Positions 32,200 to 63,440 of a stretch of DNA of 64,000 bases are shown here, one piece after another (position 1 is the stretch's first letter; every line of letters starts with the position of its first letter). The DNA comes from Undaria pinnatifida (Eukaryota > Sar > Phaeophyceae > Laminariales > Alariaceae): NCBI GenBank assembly GCA_012845835.1, contig JABAKD010000023.1, positions 14,425,702 through 14,489,701 of the forward strand. The letters are read 5' to 3'. The notes under the pieces were generated by a model that made no database searches, was not told the DNA's origin, and saw nothing but the letters and a program-made list of their open reading frames with translations. The position numbers and the translations under genes are program-made.

Positions 32200-32560
32200 T
32201 GTTACAAGGCTTAGTTTGGGTAGGCAATTGGTTAACCTTTTGCAAGTAATCAAATGGACTAATACCCTTTAATTCCTTAAAAAAATGGCGTCGTCGGCAG
32301 GGCCATAGGTTTTTGTGTCGTGTTGAATCCCACCATCAACAAAAATGGATGTCGAACTTGAAAAATACTTCCTCTCCTGTATACCCAGGAAATGAAACCG
32401 CTTGGATATTGACACATCCGCCCGTATATCCGGCCGACCTGCTATCCCGCCGTGTCGGGGGGGGGGGGGGGGGTTATTAAGGCTTAGTTTGCGTAGGCGA
32501 TTGATTAACCTTTTGCAAGTGGTCAAACGGAGTTATATCCTCAAATCCCTTAACATTACC
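32200..32560. repeat. Two-copy direct repeat (~265 bp apart)
   Basis: AAGGCTTAGTTTG-GTAGGC followed by a 'gattaaccttttgcaagt' block occurs at about 32206-32280 and again at 32478-32550. A G-homopolymer of about 18 lies between (32457-32474). Confidence 0.75.
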
Positions 32561-32604
32561 TCCCCAAAACACGTTTTTTTTAATTCGCGTATACAACGGC
32601 AGCT

Positions 32605-32880
32605 TGCGCTGCTGGAGCAGTGACGGGGACCGCCGGTAGGGACAGCTCGCGCTGTCGCTGGCACGGGAACTGAAGGATACGCCAGTTTGCGCTGGGTTTC
32701 GAATGCAACTGAGTAAAATGGATCCACGACGTGTATGAAAGTACGTGGAAGTGTGGTAAACTTAACTCCGTTAGAGCCCCAAAATCCCTCCCTATACTAG
32801 ATCGAAGTAAATTTGTAAAAAAAAGGGTTTCCAGGATTGGATTTATTATTTCCCCATCCGCCGGAGGATGAAAAAAATCA
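32605..32880. repeat. Dispersed repeat shared with 37.94-38.13 kb
   Basis: CGGTAGGGACAGCTCGCGCT, 'cacgggaactgaagga-acgccag', 'cacgacgtgtatgaaa-tacgtgga' and 'ccccatccgccgga' follow in the same order at 32629-32870 and 37965-38135. Confidence 0.85.
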
Positions 32881-33070
32881 ACACCCGGTACGAGGGTATA
32901 CACAGACTGACTAACATCACCACCCTGTTGACCCTGGTACAAGCTGCGCTGTAGTTCCAAGGGGAGTCGCCGACCTGTATCCTTGATGAGGACGCACGCC
33001 CAGCAATGCGCGCGATCGTAGTATCACACACAGCTTGCAAATAAGAGTTTCGACAAAATCTTCGATCTCA

Positions 33071-33888
33071 GACCGATGACAATGGAAAGCCGATAGTTTG
33101 GCCTAAAAGTTTGCAAACTTGATTTGGGGGTGATTTGCTGAAATATTCCGGATAACGTCGCTATGGGGAAAATATGACTAAAACGTTTCTTTTCTAGCTG
33201 TTTTTTGTGTTATGCGGTCCAACAGGTCAATTTGTCTATTTTTCATCAAGCCTTGATCAACACTGCCCACCAAGCACGATTGACCTTCGATCTCGAGATA
33301 GAGGCAACCCATGGTCACTCACTACTCTTTGTTCCGGACAAGGCCACATGAATGTAGGTGACAGCGCTGAAGAGTTTATTTCGATCCATGCCCTAGGGCG
33401 TGAAGTGTTGCTTGTGTTGTTTTGTGCTCTTCCGTCACATCCTCTCAATATTCTGTTTTTCGCCCGTTGGGAGACGATAGAGCTTCTGTCTCAGTTTTCT
33501 ACACACCAGCCGCCAAATGTGTTTTTAACAGAAGCCTGATCGGCGCCCGCCACACATCACCCGCCGTAGAGTGAGCGCTGTACACCAAGGGGGGGTCGGA
33601 GTCTCTAACGAGCTCGCCACGTTCAGAGTTCACGACGCTGTCATTGATTTTGTCGAACGAAGCGTGGGGAGAGCACGAAACTGCGCCGCGTCTAGTCCAA
33701 GATCTGCTTGAGAAATTCTCAGGCCGATGTTGGCCAAGATCGCCGCGAGAAATCGTTTTTTCCCGGAATTCTGGACAGTTTCAACAAATGATTCTCGTAC
33801 CAAATTGGGTCCATAGGCGACCGTTCAGGCAAAGTTTGGCTGGGATCTTCGGGAATTTCAAACTTTTGGCCTTCCATTGTCACCGGTC
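33071..33888. mobile_element. 818-bp TIR element inserted in a copy of the 15.4-kb repeat
   Basis: The ends GACCGATGACAATGG (33071) and CCATTGTCACCGGTC (ending 33888) are inverted repeats with one mismatch; similarity to 'aagcc' and 'aaagtttg' blocks continues inward. The flanks, 33006-33070 and 33889-33925, join perfectly to re-create the 15.4-kb repeat (…CTTCGATC-TCA-CAGCTGGAG…), with TCA duplicated (or TCTCA if the TIR is shortened by two bases). The only sizeable ORF (33207-33539) has no recognisable domain. It is a non-autonomous DNA transposon of undetermined superfamily. Confidence 0.85.
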
Positions 33889-34069
33889 TCACAGCTGGAG
33901 TGTATTTTTGTTTTTATAACATATACCTGGTATATACTTGTTTTGAGAAAAATCAAAAGCGCAACCCAAGTACACAACGGTCCCATGGCCTAGGTATACT
34001 CTTGAATTATGCCTCAAAGGGATTGGTTACAGTATAGAGTACGTACAGAAGAAAAAAAAACGAAGACGG

Positions 34070-34275
34070 TATTTTCTTTAGGTTATAGCTTGTCTGTTAT
34101 TATCGATATTCCTAAGGGTGTTTCAGTGAATTTAGGAAAAACACTTTTTTTCTCAATCTATACCTGGAAAGATTTAAAATGATGGATTAAAGCTTCCATA
34201 CCTTTGCGTAACTTAACTACGGTTCGTGATGGACTAATTTTTGCATCATCGACTTTGACAACTTCCTTCTGGCAT
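34070..34275 (+). pseudogene. AT-rich, possibly mitochondrial fragment (rpl6-like?)
   Basis: A frame reads GYSLSVIIDIPKGVSVNLGK, then TLFFSIYTWKDLK, a TGA, and WIKASIPLRNLTTVRDGLIF. The composition is organelle-like and it abuts the nad4 fragment. The G-Y-S...I-P-K-G-V-x-V pattern resembles the C-terminal domain of ribosomal protein L6, which many algal mitochondria encode, but the following part does not match well. It is tentatively part of the same mitochondrial insertion. Confidence 0.3.
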
Positions 34276-34299
34276 TTATTTAAACATTGATATATTACG

Positions 34300-34455
34300 A
34301 TGCCAATTTTTATAATTATTTTTCTTTTTTTGCAATGGCTAATTTAGGTTTACCTGGAACATCAAGTTTTACAGGCGAATTTCTCTTTTTTGTTTCTGCT
34401 TTTGAGGCAAATAATACAGCTTGCTTTTTTGCCGCAACTTTGATTATTTTAGGTA
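34300..34455 (+). pseudogene. nad4: Nuclear copy of mitochondrial nad4 (NUMT fragment)
   Basis: The sequence encodes MPIFIIIFLF then, after a one-base frame change in a T run, FAMANLGLPGTSSFTGEFLF and ANNTACFFAATLIILG. This is the conserved segment of NADH dehydrogenase subunit 4 (complex I), with the invariant ANLGLPGTSSFTGEF block. Only about 50 residues are present, broken by the frameshift and flanked by nuclear satellite repeats. It is therefore a mitochondrial DNA fragment in the nuclear genome rather than a working gene. The match stops abruptly after I-L-G, where nad4 would continue with A-x-Y-S-L-W. Confidence 0.8.
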
Positions 34456-34782
34456 TATACGCAGCGAATCCATGGTACAAAACAATGCAACGGAATACAA
34501 AAGTGGCATTCCGACGGTTTTGGATTAACGCCTGTACAGCTGGAAACCCTTTTTGGGGGACGAGTTACTTGGACTTAGTATAGAGAAGTGAGCTGAGCCT
34601 CTACATAAAGGGATTAAAAAGCCCCCTCATTCAGAAAACGATACATCCCAAAAACACGCTACCAGGTACATGCCTCTTTCGTTGAACGCGATTTTGATCA
34701 AAGGAAGTAGTCAGACCGCATCCCGATGAACGGTCCCCCCTTGGCCCTAGCTATCTAGGCACACAGCGATACATATTTTAAC

Positions 34783-36597
34783 CAGGGCTTTTCACGGGTC
34801 ATGACCCGACCCGCGGGTCGGTTCAAGGGGGTTTCAAAATCTCGCGGGTCGGGTCGGGTCGGGTCATTACGTTTTAAAATCTCACGGGTCGGGTCGGGTC
34901 AAGAGGTTTTCAAAATCTCGCGGGTCGGGTCGGGTCGGGTCAAGAGGCTTCAAAATCTCGCGGGTCGGGTCGGGTCGGGTCAAGAGGTTTTCAAAATCTC
35001 GCGGGTCGGGTCGGGTCGGGTCAAGAGGTTTTCAAAATCTCGCGGGTCGGGTCGGGTCAAGAGGTTTTCAAAATCTCGCGGGTCGGGTCGCGTCATGACC
35101 CGCGAGATACGGGTCACTTCGCGGGTCAAGCCATAATGACCCGTGAGTTGTTTTAGGCTGACCCGCGGATCAAACCCGCGGATCTGGCCGGCGGATCCGC
35201 CTTTTTCAAACTTACAGCTGAGAGCCACATTATTGATAATGCCGTGCAGGCGCCCCGCGGGTCGGGGTCGGGCCCGCGGGTCCGCCAATAAAATACAAAC
35301 ATTTCCGCTTCCTGCCTCCCTCGTGCCGATGCTCCGATCGTATGTCATCACAGCGTGCAGAACAATCACCAGGCAGTACCCCTAGCTACTCGTACCAAGG
35401 CATACAGCAGTGTGACGCGAATCCCGTACCTACTGAAGCCGTAATAACAGTAGTAATATTACGGTCATGCATACCAGTACGAAATGTGACCAAACGTAAA
35501 ACGTCAAGGAAGGGCAGTCGTCGTCGAAGCAGCAGCAGCAGCAGCACTGGCAGCAGCAAGCACCAGCAGCAGACCCCGGATTCTCGCGGATCGCAGCCCC
35601 TGCTGACAGACCCACCGCCCCAGTTGTGGGCTTGCTGCCGGAGGCGGCTCAGCTAGGCTGCTTGCCGGGGCTGGAGACTGCACAGATAGAAGATAGACAC
35701 ATACAGCAGTAGTAGTAGCTAGCTCGAGAATTATCATACCAGTACGAATTGTGACCAAACGTAAAAAAGCAAGAAGAGCAGCCGTTATCGAAGCAGCAGC
35801 AACAGCAGCAAGCAGCAGCAGCACAGCAGCAGCAGCACCCTGGCAGCAGCAAGCGCCAGCAGCAGACAACGCATCCTCGCGGATCGCAGCCCCTGCTGAC
35901 AGATCCACCGCCCCAGTTGTGGGCTTGCTGCCGGAGGCGGCTCAGCTAGGCTGCTTGCCGGGACCGGAGATTGCACTTATAACTTATAACTAGCTCGCTC
36001 GTCGGGTCGCTCGTCGGGTCGACCCGGTGGTCTAGCGGTACGGGCATGTCCATGCATGTGGGTTGCGGTTTCTTTCCTATTTCTCGCGCGCACACTACAT
36101 GACATAATCATCAGCTGCAAACAATGCCGGTAAAAAACGCAGAGAACACGACATACTGGGAAAAGTACGAGGGACCAAGGACCAACCAACCGACCGAGGT
36201 ATACATGCATTGACCCGTGATTTTTTTACTTTGACCCGTGAGAAATGTCACGGGTCAAGTTAACGTGACCCGCCAGATGACCCGAATCTCGCGGGTCACC
36301 CGGATTGTCGCGGGTCGGGTCGGGTCGGGTCAGGAGGATTTCAAAATCTCGCGGGTCGGGTCGGGTCGGATCAAGACGTCTCGAAAATCTCGCGGGTCGG
36401 GTCGGGTCGGGTCAAGACGTCTCGAAGTTCTCGCGGGTCGGGTCAGGTCGGGTCAAGGCGTCTGGAAAATATTGCGGGTCGGGTCGGGTCGGGTCGGGTC
36501 AAGACGTCTCGAAAATCTCGCGGGTCGGGTCTGGTCAGCTGACGCGACCCGACCCGACCCGACCCGCGATATTTGACCCGACACGTGAAAAGCTCTT
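34783..36597 (+). mobile_element. Non-autonomous hAT-type element, copy 1, 1815 bp
   Basis: The left end CAGGGCTTTTCACGGG and right end CACGTGAAAAGCTCTT form hAT-like TIRs (consensus start CAGGG). The element is flanked by an exact 8-bp target duplication ATTTTAAC (34775-34782 and 36598-36605), the hallmark of hAT transposition. The subterminal regions (34797-35130 and 36230-36560) are arrays of GGGTC pentamers punctuated by AAGAGGTTTTCAAAATCTCG or AAGACGTCTCGAAAATCTCG. Inside are CAG-rich stretches and a tRNA-like segment. There is no transposase. The inverted copy at 43809-45526 is very similar, so mobility was recent. Confidence 0.93.
36018..36080 (+). ncRNA. tRNA-like segment inside the hAT-type element
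   Basis: TGGTCTAGCGGTAC matches a class I tRNA A-box. About 30 bases on, GGGTTGCGGTTTC loosely resembles a B-box (GGTTCRANTCC). Both are conserved in the second hAT copy (44225-44290, reversed). A complete cloverleaf was not found. It may be a captured tRNA-derived SINE or a chance match. Confidence 0.25.
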
Positions 36598-37478
36598 ATT
36601 TTAACACAAATGAATATCAATGGGAAGTCCGACGGTTTTGGGTTAAGACGCCCCATCGTTCAGGAAAGGATTCAGCCGAAAAACCGCTACATGCCTCTAT
36701 CTTGGAACGCAATTTTGATGAAAAGTTATAAGCGCAACCCGATAAAGGACCCCCCCATGGCCCTAGCTAGCTAGGTACACAGCGAATAATATTAATATTG
36801 CGAAACAATGGTGACGTTCCGATGATTTGGGGGTCAAGAAACCCCGTTATTCCAGAAGAACGATTCAGCCGGAAAAACGCTGCCATACATACATGCCTCT
36901 ATCGTCGAACGCGATTTTGATCAAAGAAAGTAGTCAAATCGCATCCCAATGAAACGGTCCCCCTATGGCCCTAGCTAGGTACACAGCGAAACATTTGAAC
37001 ACAATATTAATATTGTGAAAGAGTGGTAACATTCCGACGGTTTGGGGTTAAGAAACCCCGTCGTTCCGAAAAAAAAATGAGCAAAAAAAAGCGCTAATCG
37101 AGTTCATATTGCAAAACAATGCAACGCAACAATAATAGTGGCATTCCGACGGGTTTGGATTAACGCGTGTACAACTAGGAACCCTTTGCGGGGAAAATTA
37201 CTTGCAATTTGTATGGGGAAGGGATTTGAGCCTCTACATAAAGAGATTAAGAAGCCCCGTTAATTCAGAAAACGATTCAGCCGAAAAAAGCGCTACCCTA
37301 CCGTGGTACGCGATTGTGAGAAAATCAAAGGTACATCGCGATACACGATTCCCCCATGGGCCCTAGGTACACAGCGATTAAATATTTTAACATGAAAACG
37401 ATATTATTGGGGACATTCCGACGGCTGTGGGTTAAGACGCCCGTCGTGTTCAGAAAAATGATTCAGCCGAAAAAGCGC

Positions 37479-37650
37479 TACCATACGTGCCTCTAAATAT
37501 CGTGGCACACGCGTCCACTGTTGTAATTCGACACGTTTTCTTCCATCTGAAATCCCCAAAGAGCTACCATACGTGCCTCTAAATATCGTGGCACACGCGT
37601 CCACTGTTGTAATTCGACACGTTTTCTTCCATCTGAAATCCCCAAAGAAT
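37479..37650. repeat. 86-bp perfect direct duplication
   Basis: TACCATACGTGCCTCTAAAT through to 'tccccaaaga' occurs at 37479 and again at 37565 with no visible difference. The two identical 86-bp units indicate a recent duplication at the edge of the satellite array. Confidence 0.9.
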
Positions 37651-37939
37651 CAGTTACCTGGCTCTGGCGGGTTCCCGCTTTTGGACTTGAGAGAGAAAAA
37701 CCTTCGTTTTTTTTATGATTTCAGCATCGACCAGAAGAAGTAGGTGCACCGGCCGGCTGGGGTAGGGCATGCGTCCGAGTTGCAAATATAATGGGCTAGC
37801 TGGCTGTGCGACACACCTGCAGCACGGCGGTGATATATTTCTTGCGTTTTTTGTACGCTCTTCAAGCGTACTTGAGTGGAAAATCGCAATCTTCGTTTTT
37901 TTGTCGCTATACTATGCTTTCACTATTACGGAGGACCAA

Positions 37940-38140
37940 AATGCAATCGGGCACCGTCGGTAGGGACAGCTCGCGCTATCGCTATCACGGGAACTGAAGG
38001 ACACGCCAGCTAGGACACGCCAGCTAACAATAACGCTGGATTGCGAATGCTATTTAGTTAAATCGACCCACGACGTGTATGAAAATACGTGGAATTGTGG
38101 TAAGCTCAGGCTTTATTTTTCCCCATCCGCCGGACGATAA
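37940..38140. repeat. Second copy of the 32.6-kb dispersed repeat
   Basis: Same order of blocks as 32605-32880, with an internal duplication 'ggacacgccagcta' at 38000-38030. Confidence 0.85.
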
Positions 38141-38584
38141 AAACTAAACAAGAAAACATAATGCAATTATCGTCGTGGTGGATGCTGCGATAGGCTGTAA
38201 ACTGTAAAACCGTGGCGGGTAGGGGCAAGGGGGTGGGGAACGCCTCTTGGTTACGATCTGTACCCATAACCAGAGGCGGGAAGGCAAAAACGCAATGACA
38301 AATGCAGCTATGATACGATGTACAGCGGCCCGTGTCGCTCGACCGCTGGCATAGTAATCGGGGCCCACATCCAAAAACCTCTATAGGTATTCAGCTAATT
38401 TTCTCTACTGAAAAGTTATCTTGATTATTAGGTTCCCCCGCGGTATTACCAAGATACAACCAACCCCCAAAAGGGTCGGTTGACGCCTATACAACTGAAA
38501 ACCCGTTTTTGGCGAGAAATTACTTGGTAGTATTGGGAAGCGTTTTGGGGCTCTGAAGGGGTTATTATAACGTACCAGATACGG

Positions 38585-38775
38585 ATAGATGGTGGCCACA
38601 GGCGGCCAAAGAGGAGCGAGATAAGATAAGCAACACGTGTATCTGTAGAATATGGAAGAAAGGTCCTGAGCGCCAAATGTTGGAGGTGGTGTCTGTATTA
38701 GGAGTAGGAACGGTGCTCCGTCTCGAAAGGGTTGCATCGCCAATGATCAAACGGCTATGGCAAGCAACATATGAA
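38585..38775 (+). mobile_element. LINE 3' end fragment, plus strand
   Basis: The frame reads DRWWPQAAKEERDKISNTCI, then CRIWKKGPERQMLEVVSVLG, the C-terminus of the same LINE family found on the minus strand at 48.7 and 55.9 kb. It ends with ATGGCAAGCAACATATGAATACG, the shared LINE tail, just upstream of the candidate transit-peptide exon of aspartate kinase. It is a 5'-truncated copy, as is usual for LINEs. Confidence 0.75.
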
Positions 38776-39025
38776 TACGCCCCCCGTTTATCCCCACGCC
38801 CCCCTCCCTCACCCTCTCAGCCTTTCTTTCCCCCCCCCCTCGCTCCCCCCTTCCAACCCGTCGCATCCTCCTCACTTACCCCCACCTAGTTTACTCCCAC
38901 CACACTCACCCCCCCCGCCCCCCCAACCCCGCTGCCTCACTATCCCATTGAAACCTTTATACGGCATACGGCATATTAGCCAACGGCGTGGAAGGCATGG
39001 ATCGCCTCTCTTAGCATCCGGACAG

Positions 39026-59320
<20,295 letters not shown>

Positions 59321-59329
59321 GGGGGATGG

Positions 59330-59440
59330 TGATGGTGGTGATCCATCATCGTTGTCGTCATCGTCATCATCATTGCCGCTATCATCATCATGGTCATCAT
59401 CATCGTCATCTTCGTCATCATCGTGGTGGTGGCGGTGATG
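59330..59440. repeat. (ATC/ATG) trinucleotide-rich stretch
   Basis: CATCATC / GGTGATGATG words immediately after the stop codon; they give poly-Ile/Val or poly-Asp/Met ORFs that are not genes. Confidence 0.85.
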
Positions 59441-60285
59441 ATGATCATGCGGACACTCCACCGCCGCTTGTTCGAGGAAGATAATGGGGTTAAGCCGAGG
59501 CGTGCTCTCTGGTTTTCACCCTTTCGAGGTCCATGTATAGCGGCAAAACAATGTACAAGCGCGTTCTCTTCATGTCGCGAGCATGCAGCACGCGGTAGGG
59601 CGTCTTACAGGCACTTGCATTGGGTGTCGACAATGCAATCGTCGTCAGCTAATCAAGCAACCCGGGTTGCTTCGCTTGAAGGCTGCTGCAAACGTCAGCT
59701 GTACTCGTCGATGTGTCCCTCTTCAGCCCCGAAAGGGTTGATGGTGATGGTCATGACGATGACCATCAAGGTGATGACGACGTTGGTTATCAGTCGGGTT
59801 TGTACTGATAATGGTTGTGCGATGGTGGGGGGGGTGTACTCAGTTTGTGCTCAGTTTGTGCATGGCCATAGTCGTATGATAAATAGAGCCTCGCATCCCT
59901 ACTATGCCGGGACGAAGCACATCGGCTTTTCACCAACCAGACAGGCAGGCAAATGCGATGATGGGAGGTGGATATGATGAATATGAGGATGGTGGTGGTG
60001 CCAATGGCTATTATGCTGGCTCTTCACTACCACGTATTTGGAAACGCCGATGGAATCAACCCGCGACGATGTTACTAGTGATGATGGTGACGATGACGAT
60101 GGCGTAGATGACGATGGGTCATGATCATGAGTACCTGGTTTAGGTCTAGGTACTGTTTTTTGGATACTTGAGCTACTGGAAGGCTGCTGAAGCTGCTGTG
60201 GCTGCTGCTCTGGCTACTGTGGCTACCGATAACTTGTTCGAGGATAATTTTTCGAGCCAACCCGAGGAGCTCTGTACCCTACGTG
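59438..60285 (+). repeat. Three decayed copies of the aspartate kinase last exon
   Basis: 59441-59515 reads MRTLHRRLFEEDNGVKPRRA. 60002-60077 reads AIMLALHYHVFGNADGINPR then R-C-Y and a stop. 60213-60285 reads NLFEDNFSSQPEELCTL in a shifted frame. The exon itself reads AVQALHYHFFEEDNGVNPRV. Each is followed by the GATGATG-type trinucleotide stretch found after the true stop. Confidence 0.85.
59825..59960 (+). repeat. Dispersed repeat, third copy
   Basis: 'ctcagtttgtgcatggccatagtcgtatg' to 'cttttcaccaaccagacaggca' matches 55440-55545. It lies between two decayed copies of the last kinase exon. Confidence 0.8.
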
Positions 60286-61460
60286 TCATGGTACCGATGA
60301 TCATTTACATTGCTTACCAGGTATAGGGGTTGATAGCTACAAGCGGTGCCTTCTAAGGCTACTGAGGAATAGGAACGCTACTGCGCTACTGCTGTTCTCC
60401 TACAGCTACGTGGGATTAGATGGCCATTACAATCTAATGTGGCCATTAGGACTGCTGATGTGGCTATTAAAGCTAATGAAGAGCACGGAGCCTGTTTTTT
60501 TTCTTTTGTGGCTATTGAGGCGACTGAAGAGTAGGGAGGTTGTTTTTTTCTTTTTATGTCTACTGGGGACAGTGTGGCTATTAAAGCTATTGAGGGGTGC
60601 TACTGCTACTGCTGCTCCCCTTTTAGATCCTCGGGGGGTGATGGCCTTTGCAAGCGACTGTGGCTATTGGGGCTACTGATGTGCGTGTATGAAGCTGTTG
60701 AGTAGGAACGATGCTGCTGTTTCTCTTACAGCTATTGGGGATTGTGTGACCGTTTCGAGCTATGATACTGTCGCTACTGCTGTGGCTATTAAAGCTATCG
60801 AGGGTACAAAAACTATTGGGTTTAAAGTAGTTTTGGGGATTATATGGTCATTCCAAGCTACTGTAGCTACTGCTGTGGGTATCAAGCTTTTGAGAAGTAG
60901 GGAGGCTAATGGTTCGACAAATGTGTGGCCATTCCGAGCTACTGTAGCCACTGCTGTGGCTACTAAATATATTTTGGAGTAGGAAAGCTAGTAGTTCCGT
61001 ATATGTGTGTCCATTCCGAGCTAGTATAGCTGCTGCTGTGGCTATTGAAGCTATGGAGTAGTAGGCAACATGTTTTTCTTCTGCTGCAGCTACTGGGTGC
61101 TATATGGCCATTCCGTACTGTAGCCACTACTGTGGTTATCAAAGCTGTTGGGGGTAAGAAAGCTATTGGGGGAATGTGATTATTCCGAGTTACTGTAGCT
61201 ACTGCTGTGGCTGTTGAAGCTATTGAGGAGTAGGGAAGCTGTTGGGTCAATTATTAGCTACTCTTACTGCGAGGACTACTGCTGTGGCTATGAAAACTAT
61301 TGAGGCAGGGTGTTGTTTTTCTTCTGCTGTAGCTACTGGGGACGATGTGTGGCTATTGCGGGATGCGGTGGTTGCTGTGGCTACTGCTGTGGATATTGCA
61401 CACCACCGCAGCTATTTTTTCGGTGGTAGTTTTGGGCGGCTATCGGGATATTTGTTGTAA
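60140..61460. repeat. Degenerate GCTACTGCTGTGGCTATTAAAGC minisatellite
   Basis: Higher-order units of about 90-130 bp ('tactgtagctactgctgtggctattaaagctattgaggagtaggaa', 'tatggccattccgagctactg') repeat about ten times. ORFs (ATAVAIKAIE types) are repeat translations. Confidence 0.88.
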
Positions 61461-61669
61461 GCTACAACTGTGAATTCGTACTTTTCTTTTGGTATTGGTA
61501 TCGCAATTAGTGCATATCTGGTAGTTAGTCCGATTTTCGTGTACTTTATTTAGATGGCTGTTTCGCAGCTCCTGATGTATTCGCTGTTTTTCTTGTCTTC
61601 ACAAGGGATGTACTAACCGCAACAGTAGCGGTAGCAGCAATACTCTCAATGGCAGAAGTTGCACCCTTG

Positions 61670-61750
61670 ATTTTTAGTAGCAGCCAGCAGCAGCACCAGC
61701 AGCAGCACCAGTGATAACAGCAGCAGCAGTGATCACAGCGGCAGTTTGTG
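61670..61750. repeat. CAG-rich simple repeat
   Basis: GCAGCCAGCAGCAGCACCAG-type words over about 80 bp. Confidence 0.8.
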
Positions 61751-61879
61751 ACCGCCGTTGTTGTTGTGTCATGGGTTTACGCTCTTGAGTGATTCATTTA
61801 AACCTGGGCGTGTGTTTCCCTCCCCCCCCCGCCCCTACATCTCCACTCGGCCCCTGCCCCTCTCCTTAGAAAACTTCAC

Positions 61880-62140
61880 GTGTATTCTCGTTGGTTCGTT
61901 TGGTTAATGTGTTGGGTAACGGTGGTTAGTCAATTTGGTCATTCTAATTGGCTGGTAAATTTGGTTGTTCATTTTGGTTGGTTAAATTAGTTGGTCAACT
62001 TAACTGGTGCATTTCGTTGGTCAATTTGGTCGGTCAACTTCAATTGGCCAATAAGATTGGTCAGTTTGGTTATTTGGTGCTGGGGGGTTTATTTGGTTGA
62101 TTGGTTGGTTGGGTAGTGGGTTGGTTGGTTCGGCGGTTCA
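61880..62140. repeat. TTGGT-based minisatellite
   Basis: Words such as GGTTGGTCAATTTGGTCGGT repeat imperfectly for about 250 bp. Confidence 0.85.
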
Positions 62141-62234
62141 GTTTAGTTCATCGGATCGATTGACACTGTTAGACCTACTATTATGGCGAATCTTTTCATC
62201 GATTATTTCTCTCTTCAACCAGGATCTCCGACGC

Positions 62235-62365
62235 CAAAAATAAAAACCTTCCACTATGGGACCAGAAATCATCGTTATTTCTGGGTTCAGAAATAATCGA
62301 GGCCAGAATTCAGCGGATCTGGTGATTTCTGAGCCCAGAAATAACAGCTCTTCCAACCTCTCAGA
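62235..62365. repeat. Clustered inverted 'TTATTTCTGGG / CCCAGAAATAA' motifs
   Basis: ACCAGAAATCATCGTTATTTCTGGGTTCAGAAATAA and TGATTTCTGAGCCCAGAAATAAC-type segments alternate in orientation, and more copies occur at 62777-62840. It could be a worn palindromic MITE; no TSD was fixed. Confidence 0.45.
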
Positions 62366-62439
62366 ACTGGGATTATTTGACTTTTGGATACTACCTCGTA
62401 CCAAGTATCACATGTCACCACTGCTCATACTGTACCTGG

Positions 62440-63440
62440 TATGATACTTGTCTGTTGTACACGTCACGCATCACCCACAACAAAGAATCACAAACACACC
62501 CACGACAGCATACTGCGCTTGTTGTGTGCGAGACAGAGCTTCATCCTCACACAAACGCAGCAGCACCACCACCATCGAAACCACCACAGGCACACCACAC
62601 CAGCACCACAGTTAGCAGCAGCGCAGCAGAAGAGACCGCAGCAGAGGCGGTGGTGACCTAACGTCGCCGGCGACAGTGTACGTGCCAGATTTCAAAAATA
62701 AAGGCAAACGGCAAAACAAGACTTACCAATTCAAAATAAAACCACTTTACAAAAATCAGAAGCCATAACGGACGCCCCTTATTTCTGATGCAGTTATTTC
62801 TGGAGCCTCAAAACTACAAAAATAATCGCCAGAAATAAATATATATAAAATCATTCCTTGAATATCGAGTCATTCCTTGGTGTCATGGACTTTGGTCAGG
62901 AGTTTTTTGTCTCGGCCTACGTATGCGATTCGCGGAACTGGAATTCTCGGTCGAATATGGCTTGGTTCGAGCGCCGCCTTCGGGGGGCGGCTCCAACGCC
63001 CCTCGCCCTGCCGTGTCCGTTCCGCACATCGACGTGAACGCGGACGGGTGCCGAGCGAGACGAGCGAGTGTCGAGGAGGAATTTTGCAAAAATTGTTGAA
63101 TCTTAATGGCTGCCACGCCTGAATGATTTACAAAATTGACATCATTTCCAAACGGTACGAGATAATGTTTGGAATTTTGCGGTGGCATTCTCTCGAGCGT
63201 TAGTTTCTTTGCTGTGCTTTTTTACTTCGTAGTTCGTTTGGTTTCTTGTTCGGCATTTTAGTGCTTTTGTTTCTGCTCGTTTTGCCAGCTGGAAATTCAT
63301 TTTTTTATTCCGAGTGTGGGCTCACCTAAAACGTGACACAAATTACCGACGATATCCAACAACTTCGCGACACAAATTACCGACCGCAAAACGTTTCGTG
63401 ACAAAATAACTCCCGAACCATGGAATCATGACATTTTCAT
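62440..63440. other. Stretch without a supported gene
   Basis: Includes a CA-rich part (62470-62650), a GC-rich island at 62930-63070 and paired 'gacacaaattaccgac' words at 63339 and 63379. No coding unit could be supported. Confidence 0.35.

Larger units (their letters stand above)
34480..37480. repeat. Satellite-like array of ~200-bp units, interrupted by the NUMT and a hAT element
   Basis: Units share 'acattccgacgg-tttgggttaag', 'cgattcagccgaaaaa-cgcta', 'atgcctctat', 'ccccatggccctagctag', and 'gtacacagcga-taaatattt'. Copies start near 34500, 36605, 36810, 37015, 37130 and 37400; partial units flank the NUMT (33930-34020). One unit is interrupted by the hAT element between 34782 and 36598. 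Confidence 0.85.

Noticed and set aside
34801..35369. ORFs encoding repeated SRGSGRVGSG / DPTRPDPTR peptides
   Set aside because: They are translations of the GGGTC pentamer arrays in the hAT-type elements.
35504..35993. Poly-Gln/Ala/Cys ORFs from CAG repeats
   Set aside because: CAG-rich core of the hAT element, open in several frames in both copies, with no start or splice context.
59330..59461. Asp/His-rich minus-strand ORF as a metal-binding protein
   Set aside because: Arises from an ATC/ATG trinucleotide repeat just after the kinase stop codon.
60410..61250. ORFs of 60-97 codons on both strands (ATAVAIKAIE types)
   Set aside because: Translations of the GCTACTGCTGTGGCTATT minisatellite.
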